A DNA stretch of 44,291 bases from positions 1 to 44,291 of the forward strand of contig NZ_JASODI010000020.1 in assembly GCF_030211955.1 (NCBI RefSeq). The letters run 5' to 3'. A program made the position numbers and the translations under genes. The notes under the pieces are model-generated. The model saw only the letters and a list, made by a program, of their open reading frames with translations, was not told the DNA's origin and ran no database searches. This document shows positions 17,305 through 27,998 of the stretch, one piece after another. Position 1 is the first letter of the stretch. Every line of letters begins with the position of its first letter. The DNA is from Corynebacterium frankenforstense. GTDB taxonomy: Bacteria > Actinomycetota > Actinomycetes > Mycobacteriales > Mycobacteriaceae.

Positions 17305-18552
17305 GTGACTTTCCGCACCATCAAGCCCGTCGGCCTGCCCGCGCGGCGCCCGCGCCCGCGGCAGACCGAGATCTCCGAGCCGCGCCGGATCATCGTCATG
17401 CTGGCGATGGCGGTCGGTGCCTTCGCCATCGGCACCACCGAGTTCGTCACGATGGGTCTGCTCAGCCTCATCGCCGAGGACTTCGGGGTCACCGAGGACG
17501 TCGCCGGGCGCATCATCTCCGCCTACGCCCTCGGCGTGGTCATCGGCGCGCCGGGCATCGCCGCGCTGACCGGGCGGCTGCCGCGGCGCCGCCTGCTGCT
17601 GCTCCTGACCTTCGGCCTGGTGCTGGGCAACCTTCTGACCGTGCTCGCCGCCGTGACCGGCTCGCTGTGGGTGCTCATGGCAGCCCGCGTCATCTCCGGG
17701 CTGCCGCACGGGGCCTACTTCTCGGTCGCCGGGCTCTCGGCGGCCTCGATGGCCCCGCCCGGCCAGCGCGGCCAGGCCATCGCGTTCGTCGGCATGGGCC
17801 TGTCGGTGGCCACCGTCGTCGGTGTTCCCGCCGCCCAGGCCCTCGGCCAGCTCGCCGGCTGGCCGGCCGCCTACGCGCTGGTGGTCGCGCTCTTCCTCAT
17901 CTGCCTGGTTGCCCTGTGGTTCCTCATGCCGCACATGACCGAGATGAAGGCCACGGGCTTCCGCACCGAGCTCTCCGCGCTGACCAAGAGCCAGGTCTGG
18001 CTGACTGTGGCGATGGGCACCGTCGGCTTCGGCGGCATGTTTTCGGTCTACACCTATATCTCCTGGATCATGGTGGACCGCGCGGGCCTCGATCCGTCCT
18101 GGATGCCCGTGGTGCTCATGTGTTACGGCGTCGGCTCCGTGGTGGGCAACTGGTTCGGCGGGCGCATCGCGGACCGCAACCTCGAGTTCGGCATCCTGTT
18201 CTCGCTGATCATGATCGCCGTGGTGCTCGTCTGCTTCTACTTCTCCTCGACCAACGTCATCCTGGGCTCGATCAACTTCGGCTTCGTCTCCTTCTTCGGC
18301 TCCACGCTCATCCCGAGCCTGCAGATCCGCCTGATGGACGTCGCCGGCGACGCCCAGACCCTGGCCGCCGCCCTCAACCAGTCCGCCCTGAACCTGGCCA
18401 ACGCGCTGGGCGCGGCCCTGGGCGGCGCGGTCATCGCCGCCGGCCACGGCTACGCGGCCCCCGCCTTCGCCGGCGCCGGCCTGGCAGCCGCCGCGATCCT
18501 GGTCTGGATCTCGGCCTTCCTGCTGCGCCGCCGCAGCCTCGCCGCGGATTGA
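17305..18552 (+). CDS. MFS transporter, AraJ/drug-efflux type
   Basis: A 415-residue protein from GTG 17305 with about 12 transmembrane segments after a basic 30-residue N-terminus. 'GTTEFVTMGLL' in helix 1 and 'GPHGAYF'-like 'SGLPHGAYFSVA' in helix 4 are typical of the AraJ/YdhP/NepI branch of the major facilitator superfamily, whose members export arabinosides, nucleosides or drugs by proton antiport. The substrate cannot be read from the sequence. It is an independent unit upstream of xth. A weak hairpin with five T residues follows at 18557-18572. Confidence 0.8.
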   Translation: MTFRTIKPVGLPARRPRPRQTEISEPRRIIVMLAMAVGAFAIGTTEFVTMGLLSLIAEDFGVTEDVAGRIISAYALGVVIGAPGIAALTGRLPRRRLLLLLTFGLVLGNLLTVLAAVTGSLWVLMAARVISGLPHGAYFSVAGLSAASMAPPGQRGQAIAFVGMGLSVATVVGVPAAQALGQLAGWPAAYALVVALFLICLVALWFLMPHMTEMKATGFRTELSALTKSQVWLTVAMGTVGFGGMFSVYTYISWIMVDRAGLDPSWMPVVLMCYGVGSVVGNWFGGRIADRNLEFGILFSLIMIAVVLVCFYFSSTNVILGSINFGFVSFFGSTLIPSLQIRLMDVAGDAQTLAAALNQSALNLANALGAALGGAVIAAGHGYAAPAFAGAGLAAAAILVWISAFLLRRRSLAAD

Positions 18553-18556
18553 TAGC

Positions 18557-18572
18557 CCCGGACCGGGTTTTT
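18557..18572 (+). terminator. Short hairpin with T5 after the MFS gene
   Basis: CCCG-GAC-CGGG followed by TTTTT. The stem is only four pairs, so termination may be partial; xth starts 27 bases on. Confidence 0.4.
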
Positions 18573-18598
18573 GCGCCGCGCCCGATAGGATCGTGCGC

Positions 18599-19516
18599 AT
18601 GAGCCTGACCGTCACCTCTGTCAACGTCAACGGCATCCGCGCCGCCACCAAGAAGCGCAATGAGGCCAACCTCGGCCTCGTCGACTGGCTGCACCACGCA
18701 GACCCCGACGTCGTGCTGATGCAGGAGGTGCGCGCCACCGTCGAGCAGGCCGAGAAGGCGCTGGCCGGAGCCCTCGAGGAAGGTTGGCACCTCGTCGTCG
18801 CCCCGGCCGCCGCCAAGGGCCGCGCCGGCGTGGGCATCCTGTCCAAGAAGGAGCTCACGGACGTCGAGATCGGCTTCGGCAGTTTCACCGACGCCGGGCG
18901 CTGGCTCGAGGGCACCTACGAGGCCGATTTCGGCCCGGTGCGCCTGGCCAGCCTCTACCTGCCCTCCGGCTCCGAGGACACCCCCAAGCAGGACGAGAAG
19001 TACCGCTTCCTCGACGAGTTCACTGACGTCCTCGCCGAGCGGGCACGCACGTACCCGCGCATGGTCGTCTGCGGCGACTGGAACATCTGCCACCGCCGCG
19101 AGGACCTGAAGAACTGGAAGGGCAACCTGAAGAAGTCCGGCTTCCTGCCCGACGAGCGCCGCTTCATGGACTCCGTCTTCGGCGCTTTCCCGGAGGACGC
19201 CTCGCAGACCGCGGACGTCGCCGAGGTCGGCACCTTCGCCGGCGCCGTCGACTACGCCGGCGGCCCGGTGCGCGAGCCGGCCGCCGAGCCGGCCTGGTTC
19301 GACGTCACCCGCCGCCTCAACCCCGAGGGCCCCGGCCCCTACACCTGGTGGACCTACCGCGGCCAGGCGTTCAACAACGACGCCGGGTGGCGCATCGACT
19401 ACCAGGCCGCCACTGCCGAGATGCTCGAGCGCGCCGAGTCCGTGCACGTGGACAAGGCCGACAGCGTCGAGATGCGCTGGTCCGACCACTCGCCGCTGAC
19501 CGTCACCTACCGCTGA
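18599..19516 (+). CDS. xth: Exodeoxyribonuclease III family AP endonuclease
   Basis: A 305-residue member of the endonuclease/exonuclease/phosphatase family that cuts DNA 5' of abasic sites and degrades duplex 3' ends in base excision repair. ATG 18599 has AGGA eight bases upstream. Catalytic blocks are all visible: 'NVNGIRAA' (metal Asn, near 10), 'LMQEVRA' (metal Glu, about 43), 'CGDWNICH' (Asp and Asn, about 159-161), 'WRIDYQ' (about 266-271) and the terminal 'WSDHSPL' with the Asp-His pair. It is longer than E. coli ExoIII (268) because of a segment near 215-240. Its TGA overlaps the next ATG (TGATG), so the TRIC gene is coupled to it. Confidence 0.93.
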   Translation: MSLTVTSVNVNGIRAATKKRNEANLGLVDWLHHADPDVVLMQEVRATVEQAEKALAGALEEGWHLVVAPAAAKGRAGVGILSKKELTDVEIGFGSFTDAGRWLEGTYEADFGPVRLASLYLPSGSEDTPKQDEKYRFLDEFTDVLAERARTYPRMVVCGDWNICHRREDLKNWKGNLKKSGFLPDERRFMDSVFGAFPEDASQTADVAEVGTFAGAVDYAGGPVREPAAEPAWFDVTRRLNPEGPGPYTWWTYRGQAFNNDAGWRIDYQAATAEMLERAESVHVDKADSVEMRWSDHSPLTVTYR

Positions 19517-20319
19517 TGCTGCTCTCGATCACCTACATCATCGGCATCACCGCCGAGGCGATGACCGCAGCTCTGGCGGCGGGCCGGCAGCGCTTCGACC
19601 TCTTCGGCGTGCTCGTGCTGGCCTGTGTGACGGCCTTCGGCGGGGGAGTGGTCCGCGATCTTCTGCTCGACCACTACCCGCTGATCTGGGTGGAGAACCC
19701 CGTCTACCTGATCATTGTGCTCGTCGCCGCCATGGTGACCGTCTCGCTGTCCTTCTTGGCGAAGTACTTCAGCACCGTCTTCCTCGTCGCCGACGCCGTG
19801 GGCCTGTGCGCCTTCTCCGTGCTGGGCACCCGCATCGCCCTGGAGCTGGGCCACGGCTTTTTGATCGCCACGGTCGCCTCGGTGGCCACCGGCGTGTTCG
19901 GCGGCGTGCTGCGCGACCTGTTCTCCGACCGCATCCCGCTGGTCTTCCAGAAGGACCTCTACGCCTCGATCAGCGTCGGCATCACGGTGGTCTACCTGGG
20001 CCTGGACTGGGTGGGCCTGGAGGAGAACTGGATCATCCTGCTGACGCTCTCCCTGGGCATCGCCGGGCGCCTGGCCGCCCTGCACTGGAACATCTCGCTG
20101 CCCGTCTTCGAGTACCTCGGCGAGGAGCAGCAGATGGACCCGCGCCTGTACCGCGGCCTGCGCGGTGCGTACCGGGTGACCGGCGTGCGCCGTGCCCGGC
20201 TCGCTTTACGACGCCGCGGGGTGCACCCGCCCAAGCGCCCGCGCCCGCCCAAGTTCCTGCGCCGGCGCCGCCCCGGTGGCTCCGGCCCGGGAACCAAGGG
20301 CGCACCGGGCGCCGAGTAG
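19516..20319 (+). CDS. TRIC/UPF0126-type membrane channel protein
   Basis: A 267-residue membrane protein starting at ATG 19516, overlapping the xth stop. It has about seven hydrophobic helices arranged as two repeats of the UPF0126 (bacterial TRIC, YicG-like) domain. Each repeat carries the glycine/arginine signature: 'FGGGVVRDLL' (about residues 39-48) and 'FGGVLRDLFSD' (about 129-139). Bacterial TRIC proteins form trimeric monovalent cation channels. The C-terminal 60 residues are a basic, Pro/Arg/Gly-rich cytoplasmic tail not part of the family core. Coupling to xth is probably positional rather than functional. Confidence 0.85.
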   Translation: MLLSITYIIGITAEAMTAALAAGRQRFDLFGVLVLACVTAFGGGVVRDLLLDHYPLIWVENPVYLIIVLVAAMVTVSLSFLAKYFSTVFLVADAVGLCAFSVLGTRIALELGHGFLIATVASVATGVFGGVLRDLFSDRIPLVFQKDLYASISVGITVVYLGLDWVGLEENWIILLTLSLGIAGRLAALHWNISLPVFEYLGEEQQMDPRLYRGLRGAYRVTGVRRARLALRRRGVHPPKRPRPPKFLRRRRPGGSGPGTKGAPGAE

Positions 20320-20507
20320 GCCCGGGCGCCGCGCGCCCCGGCGGGGTGCGTTCGTCGTCGCGCCGGGCACCCTGTCGGCCGGGGGTCGGCGTGCCGGTCC
20401 GCCCGGCCGGGGGTAGGCGATCCGGGGCGCACGCGAACTCGGGGCCGGGGCGGGGTACCCTGTGCTTCCGGACCTATCAAACCAGCAAGAATGTAGGGTG
20501 AATTTCT

Positions 20508-20699
20508 ATGATTCTCGCGATCATCTGCCTCGTCCTCGGCGTCGTCATCGGTGCGGCCTCCATCTGGGCGATCGGGGCCGCCGGCTTCACCGTCCTGGGC
20601 ATCCTGTCCGGTCTGGGTCTGGCCGTCGGCGGCGCGCTGATCGTCGTCGCCTGGGCCCTTCTCGCCGACCGCATCAGCCCCACCTCCCGCAAGCTGTAG
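20508..20699 (+). CDS. Small two-helix membrane protein, hypothetical
   Basis: 63 residues from ATG 20508, with AGGGTG about eight bases upstream. Two hydrophobic helices (about 1-26 and 27-52) rich in Gly, Ala, Ile and Leu are followed by a short polar tail ending 'SPTSRKL'. I do not recognise a named family. The ATG context, GC third-position pattern and tight spacing to trpS (28 bases) support a real gene, possibly cotranscribed with trpS. Confidence 0.6.
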   Translation: MILAIICLVLGVVIGAASIWAIGAAGFTVLGILSGLGLAVGGALIVVAWALLADRISPTSRKL

Positions 20700-20721
20700 G
20701 GCCCCTGTGGCGCTAGACTGA

Positions 20722-21765
<1,044 letters not shown>

Positions 21766-21779
21766 CCCTTAAACTGGCC

Positions 21780-21826
21780 GGGCGGAGTCATCCGCCCCGG
21801 CGCATCCGCCGGGTCTGACCCGGCGG
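21780..21826 (+). terminator. Two GC hairpins after trpS
   Basis: GGGCGGA-GTCA-TCCGCCC (21780-21797) and CCGCCGGGT-CTG-ACCCGGCGG (21806-21826) are both perfect. No T-run follows either, so these are terminator candidates only. Confidence 0.45.
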
Positions 21827-21896
21827 GCGCCGCACGCCGCGTGCCCGCCCACGCGAAACCACGCCCCACACGCACCGAACCGCCAAGGAGCACACG

Positions 21897-22979
21897 ATGG
21901 CCGCGACCGTCACCGACAGCGACGAGAAGAGGACCGACGTCTACGGCATCGAGCGGTCCACCGCCGACGAACCGGGCATGGTGGACAAGCTGCGCCGCAA
22001 GTGGGGCTGGTTCGACCACGTGATGCGCATGCAGGAGCGCTACGCTTCCTTCGGCGGCAACCAGTACTCCGCGGGCATCACCTACTTCTCGGTGCTGGCG
22101 ATCTTCCCGCTGCTCATGCTCGTCTTCGCCGGCGCCGGCTTCGTGCTGGCCAACAACCCGGACCAGCTGCAGTCCCTCCAGGACTCGGTCACCGGCGCCC
22201 TCGAGGGCGAGATCGGCGAGATGATCAGCGGCGTCATCGAGACCGCCGTCGCCCAGCGCGGCGTCATCGCCGGCATCGGCGGTCTGACCGCCCTGTGGTC
22301 CGGCCTCGGCTGGATGGACAACCTGCGCTACGGCGTGTCCAAGATGTGGCGCCTGGACCCGACCGACGGCAACTTCGCCGTCAAGAAGGCCATGGACCTC
22401 GTCGGCCTGATCGGTCTGCTCATCGCGTTCGGTGTCGCCTTCGGTGTCACGGCCGTCGGCTCCTCCGGGCTGACCGCCCGCCTGATCGAGATGGTCGGCC
22501 TGGACCACGTGCCGGGCATCCAGTACGTCACCTGGCTGCTGGCCGTCCTCATCGGTGTCGCGGCCAACTTCCTGGTCATGCTCTGGATCGTGATGTACCT
22601 GCCGCGCACCCGCGTGCCGCGCCGCTCCGGCCTGCAGGCCGCGCTGATCGGCGCCGTCGCCTTCGAGGTCATCAAGCAGCTCGGTTCGGTCTTCGCCTCC
22701 AACGCGCTGAACAACCCGGCCGGTGCGGCCTTCGGCCCGATCATCGGTCTGATGGTCATGATGTACCTGGTCTGGCGCGTGGTGCTCTACGTCTCCGCGT
22801 GGGCCGCCACCACCGAGGAGTCGCTGCACCTGGTCAAGCTGCCCGCGCCCGAGCCGGCCGTGATCCGCGTGCGCAACGAGGTCCGCCCGGAGACCGTCTC
22901 CACCCCGGCCGCCGTGGGCGTCGGCGCCGCCGTCGGTGCGGCCGTCACCGCGCTGGCGACGCTGCTGCGCCGCCGCTGA
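21897..22979 (+). CDS. YhjD/YihY/BrkB-family inner membrane protein
   Basis: A 360-residue protein from ATG 21897 with AAGGAG seven bases upstream. The polar N-terminus (about 55 residues) is followed by about six transmembrane helices with the family blocks 'AGITYFSVLAIFPLLM', 'GGLTALWSGLGWMDNLRYG' and 'FGPIIGLMVMMYLVWRVVLY'. The tail is basic with a final hydrophobic stretch. The family was once annotated as ribonuclease BN, which is now considered wrong. E. coli YhjD has been linked to lipid A or solute transport; the role in Corynebacterium is unknown. Confidence 0.85.
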   Translation: MAATVTDSDEKRTDVYGIERSTADEPGMVDKLRRKWGWFDHVMRMQERYASFGGNQYSAGITYFSVLAIFPLLMLVFAGAGFVLANNPDQLQSLQDSVTGALEGEIGEMISGVIETAVAQRGVIAGIGGLTALWSGLGWMDNLRYGVSKMWRLDPTDGNFAVKKAMDLVGLIGLLIAFGVAFGVTAVGSSGLTARLIEMVGLDHVPGIQYVTWLLAVLIGVAANFLVMLWIVMYLPRTRVPRRSGLQAALIGAVAFEVIKQLGSVFASNALNNPAGAAFGPIIGLMVMMYLVWRVVLYVSAWAATTEESLHLVKLPAPEPAVIRVRNEVRPETVSTPAAVGVGAAVGAAVTALATLLRRR

Positions 22980-22991
22980 GCGCAGACAAGG

Positions 22992-23024
22992 AAGGGGAGG
23001 GGCCGATGAAGGCCCCGCCCCTTT
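22992..23024. terminator. Terminator between convergent yhjD-like gene and carboxypeptidase
   Basis: A 13-pair stem with one A-G mismatch (22992-23004 with 23011-23023), GATGAA loop, and the T residues of CCCCTTT at the 3' side. It serves the plus-strand gene best. Confidence 0.75.
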
Positions 23025-23071
23025 AGTCATGTCCCGCCCGGCTCCTGCCGCGCCGCGAGGCACGGCCGGCT

Positions 23072-24544
23072 TCAGCGCCGCCGGCGGGTCAGCCAGATAA
23101 CCAGCCCCGCGGCCAGCACCACGGCGGCCACGACTCCGGCGCCGACCCAGGTGCCGCGCCCGGCCCACATACCGGCCTGCGCGGTCTTGCCGTCCGCGGC
23201 GTCGGCCTCGGGGGCGGTCGTCGCTCCGGCGCCGACCTTGTCGGAGGTCTCGGCCAGCGAGTCGATCTTCTCGCCGGCGGGCACCTCGTAGGCGGCGTGC
23301 AGGAAGCGCTGCGTCTGCTCCCACGCCCGGCCCTTGTCGATCGTCGTGTCCAGCACCACCGCCGCCAGGCGCCGCCCGTCGCGGTCGAGCGCGCCGACGA
23401 AGGTGTGGTGCGCGTCGTCGGTGTAGCCGGTCTTGCCGCCGATGCCGTCCGGGTCCTGCAGGAACAGCTGGTTGTCGTTCCACAGCTGGTAGCCGTTGGA
23501 CGGGTCGTCGTCGGTGAACGGGTCCTGGCCGGGGGCGCTTGATTGCGGCCCGTCGGTCCCCGGTGCTGCGCCCGTCGCCCCCGGCTGCGCCGGCTGGGCG
23601 GGCTCGGTCGAGGCCTGGGCGGCGTCCGGGTCGTTGTCGTGGTGGCCGGGGAAGTTCACGTAGTCGGTGTCGACCATCTTCGCGAAGGTCGGGTTCTCCC
23701 AGGCCGCCCGGTACATCAGCGCCAGGTCGTGCGAGCTGGTCATCTGGCCCGGCTTGTCCAGGCCGGTGTAGTCAGCCACGTGCGTGTCGTGCGCGCCCAG
23801 GCTCTGCGCGAGCGCGTTGACCTTCTCCAGGGCGGCCTCCTCGCCGCCGAGGGCCTCGGCGAGTGCCTGCGCGGCGTCGTTGCCGCTGTTGAGCAGCAGG
23901 CCGTAGAGCAGGTCGCGAGCGGTGTAGGAGCCGGTGGTGCCGATGCCCGCCGAGGAGCCCTCCATGGTCGCCGCTTTCTCGCTGACCGGCATCTTGGCGT
24001 CCAGGTCGAGCTCGTTGATGGCGGTCAGCGCCAGCAGCACCTTGATGATGCTCGCCGGGCGGTAGCGCCCGTGCGGGTCCTTCTGGGCGATGACGTCGCC
24101 GGAGTCGATGTCGAAGACGATCCACGCCGCGGCCGTCTGCTCCTCGGGCACCTGGTAGCCCTTCACCGCGGTGATGCCGCAGTCCGCGCCCTCGGCCGGC
24201 GGCGGGGGAGTCGGCGACTCCTCGCCCGGAGCGAGTCGCTCGGAGGTCGAGCGCGGCTCGGCGGGGATCAGGCTGTGCGGGCACGAGTCGGTGTCCGGGG
24301 CCTTGTCGCGCGGGGAGAGCACGAGGTTGCCCAGCGCGTCGGTGACCGGGGCGTCCGACTCCGTGGCGGACTCCGCCCCCGACCGCTCGGCGGACTCCGC
24401 CGTGGGCTCCTGCGCCTGCTGGGCGAGTGCGGCGGGCGCCCCCGCCGCACTCACCGCCATCAGCGTGGCGGCTCCGAGGGCGATCGGGGCGAGCAGGGCG
24501 CGGCGGAGCTCCCGGCGGGCGGGACGGGTCAGGTGGCTGTGCAT
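23072..24544 (-). CDS. dac: D-alanyl-D-alanine carboxypeptidase (penicillin-binding protein, S11 family)
   Basis: A 490-residue secreted, membrane-anchored D,D-carboxypeptidase that trims the terminal D-Ala of peptidoglycan pentapeptides. ATG 24544 starts a signal peptide ('RRELRRALLAP' then a hydrophobic core, Ala-rich cleavage near 41). Active-site motifs are intact: S165-I-I-K168, S220-G-N222 and K371-T-G373. A C-terminal helix (about 467-486) ends in four Arg. Two Ser/Ala/Pro/Glu-rich segments are unusual: 42-65 after the signal and 304-345 just before the KTG domain. The second looks like an insertion in a surface loop, since related enzymes go almost directly from the PGH-type segment to 'GYQLWNDNQL'. 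Confidence 0.92.
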   Translation of the reverse strand: MHSHLTRPARRELRRALLAPIALGAATLMAVSAAGAPAALAQQAQEPTAESAERSGAESATESDAPVTDALGNLVLSPRDKAPDTDSCPHSLIPAEPRSTSERLAPGEESPTPPPPAEGADCGITAVKGYQVPEEQTAAAWIVFDIDSGDVIAQKDPHGRYRPASIIKVLLALTAINELDLDAKMPVSEKAATMEGSSAGIGTTGSYTARDLLYGLLLNSGNDAAQALAEALGGEEAALEKVNALAQSLGAHDTHVADYTGLDKPGQMTSSHDLALMYRAAWENPTFAKMVDTDYVNFPGHHDNDPDAAQASTEPAQPAQPGATGAAPGTDGPQSSAPGQDPFTDDDPSNGYQLWNDNQLFLQDPDGIGGKTGYTDDAHHTFVGALDRDGRRLAAVVLDTTIDKGRAWEQTQRFLHAAYEVPAGEKIDSLAETSDKVGAGATTAPEADAADGKTAQAGMWAGRGTWVGAGVVAAVVLAAGLVIWLTRRRR

Positions 24545-24811
24545 TGGCTCATGGTAGAACGCGCCCCGGCCTCGAGCCAGGCGCACGCGAGGAACGTTCC
24601 CCAAAACGGGCGCGGGCGCGACGTCGGCAATTTCAAACGCACCGCGGGGCGTATCAATCCATGTCTTTTTCGCATAAAAAGTATGTGATAGCCCGCGCGG
24701 GAGTAGTCTCCCCTGACAAGCGAGTATTGCAGATCACAAAACGAGTTCGAAGTGGCCTGCGCTCACCGCCCACGAGACACGACAAGACACGACGAAGGAG
24801 GATGAAGCCCC
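24545..24811. promoter_or_regulatory. Divergent promoter region dac / gabT with AT-rich inverted repeat
   Basis: Contains dispersed motif copy 10, then an AT-rich inverted repeat CTTTTT-CGCAT-AAAAAG (24665-24681), a likely -10 region 'TATGTGAT' (24683-24690) and GGGAG-TAGT-CTCCC (24699-24712). The A+T content here is far above the surroundings, as expected for promoter DNA. Direction cannot be proved by eye; gabT is the likely target. Confidence 0.5.
24620..24632 (-). repeat. Dispersed motif copy 10 (AATTGCCGACGTC)
   Basis: Consensus except the first base, in the divergent dac/gabT region. Confidence 0.65.
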
Positions 24812-26430
24812 GTGGAGGATCTCACCTACCGCCTGCCCCAGGTCCGCAGCATCAAGCAGGGCCCGCCCGGACCCGAGACCGAGGAGCTCGCCCGCCGGCG
24901 CCGACGCCACGTCCCGCGCGCCGTCGCGCCCACCCTGCCCGGCGCCGTGGTCGACGCCGACGGGGGAGTGCTCGTCGACGCCGACGGCAACTCCTTCATC
25001 GACTTGTCCTCCGGGATCGCCGTGACCTCGGCCGGCGCCTCCAACCCGGCCGTCGCCGAGGCCGTCGCGGAGGCCGCCCGCCACTTCACCCACACCTGCT
25101 ACCTGGTCAGCCCCTACGAGAACTACGTCGAGGTCGCCGAGAGGCTCGGCAAGCTGACGCCGGGCGACCACGAGAAGCGCACCATGCTCTTCAGCACCGG
25201 CGCCGAGGCGATCGAGAACGCCGTCAAGATCGCGCGTGCCCACACCGGCCGGCGCGGCGTGGCCGTCCTCGACGGCGGCTTCCACGGGCGCACCAACCTC
25301 ACCCTGGCGATGACCACCAAGCCGCGGCCCTACAAGAAGGACTTCGGCCCCTTCGCCGGCGACATCCACCGCGCGCCGATGTCCTACCCCGTGCGCGACG
25401 GGCTGGTCGGCGAGGACGCCGCCGCGCGCACCATCGCCCACCTTGAGCGCACGACCGAGCCCGGCGAGATCGCCTGCCTGGTCGCCGAGCCCGTCCAGGG
25501 CGAGGGCGGCTTCGTGGTGCCGGCCACCGGCTTCCTGCCCGCGCTGGCCGAGTGGTGCCGCGGCCACGGCATCGTCTTCGTCGCCGACGAGATCCAGGCC
25601 GGCATCGCGCGCACCGGCACCTGGTTCGCCTCCGAGCACGAGGGCCTGGTGCCCGACCTCGTCTGCTCCGCCAAGGCGCTGGCCAACGGGCTGCCGCTGT
25701 CGGCGGTGACCGGGCGCGCCGAGATCATGGACGCCCCTGCCCCCGGGTCGCTGGGTGGCACCTACGGCGGCAACCCCGTCGCCTGCGCCGCCGCCCTGGC
25801 CACCCTCGCCGAGATGGAGCGGATGGGCCTTCCCGCCCGCGCCCGCGAGATCGAGACCGTCGCCCGCGAGGAGCTCGACGCCCTCAACGGGCTCGCACGC
25901 GTGGCCGAGGTGCGCGGCCGCGGCGCCATGATCGCCGTCGAGCTCGTCGACGCCGCCGGCCGGCCCGACCCGCAGGCCGTCGCCGACGTCGCGGTGCGCT
26001 GCGCGCAGGCCGGCGTGCTCGTGCTCACCTGCGGCATCGACGGCAACGTCATCCGGCTTTTGCCCCCGCTGACCGTCCCCGAGGACCTGCTGCGCGACGG
26101 GCTGCGCCAGCTGGTGCGCGAGATCGTCGCCCTCGACCGGGCGCGCGCGAGGGCCGCCGCCGTCGCCGGGGTGGGGGCGGCCAGTGCGGCGAGCATCGCC
26201 GCCGGGGTGCCGGCGCCGGCCAACCCGCTGACCAACCCGGCGGGCGCGGCCCGCGGCGGCGCAGACCGAGCTGCGGGTGAGGGCGCAGGTGACGCCGGCG
26301 GGGAGGCGCGCAACGAGCCCGGTGACGACCTCGTCGACGCCGACCCGGCCACCCGCAGGCTCGCCGCCGCGGCCGAGGCCGTGACCGGCTGCGCCGGCAC
26401 CGGGGCCACCGGCACCGGGGGAGGTGCCCG

Positions 26431-26434
<4 letters not shown>
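24812..26434 (+). CDS. gabT: 4-aminobutyrate--2-oxoglutarate aminotransferase with extended C-terminus
   Basis: A 540-residue class III PLP aminotransferase that converts GABA to succinate semialdehyde. GTG 24812 has GAAGGAGG at 24794-24801; an ATG at 24802 is nearer but out of frame. Visible blocks are 'STGAEAIENAVKIAR' (cofactor phosphate), 'FHGRTNLT', 'EPVQGEGGF', 'ADEIQAGIARTG' (PLP-ring Asp) and 'SAKALANGLPLSAV' with the Schiff-base Lys at about 288. The fold should end near residue 445. About 95 further residues are Ala/Gly-rich low complexity, not part of the family. Its TGA overlaps the gabD ATG (ATGA). Operon gabT-gabD-gabP. Ornithine-type specificity is less likely given the neighbour gabD. 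Confidence 0.92.
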
Positions 26435-27885
<1,451 letters not shown>

Positions 27886-27998
27886 GCCGGGGGAGGGGGC
27901 TGCGGCAGACTCGGGCGACCCGGGCTCGCCTGCACCCGCCCACCGCGGCCACCCCGGCGAGACAGACCACAAGAAACCACACGGAAGGCCCCAGACCC

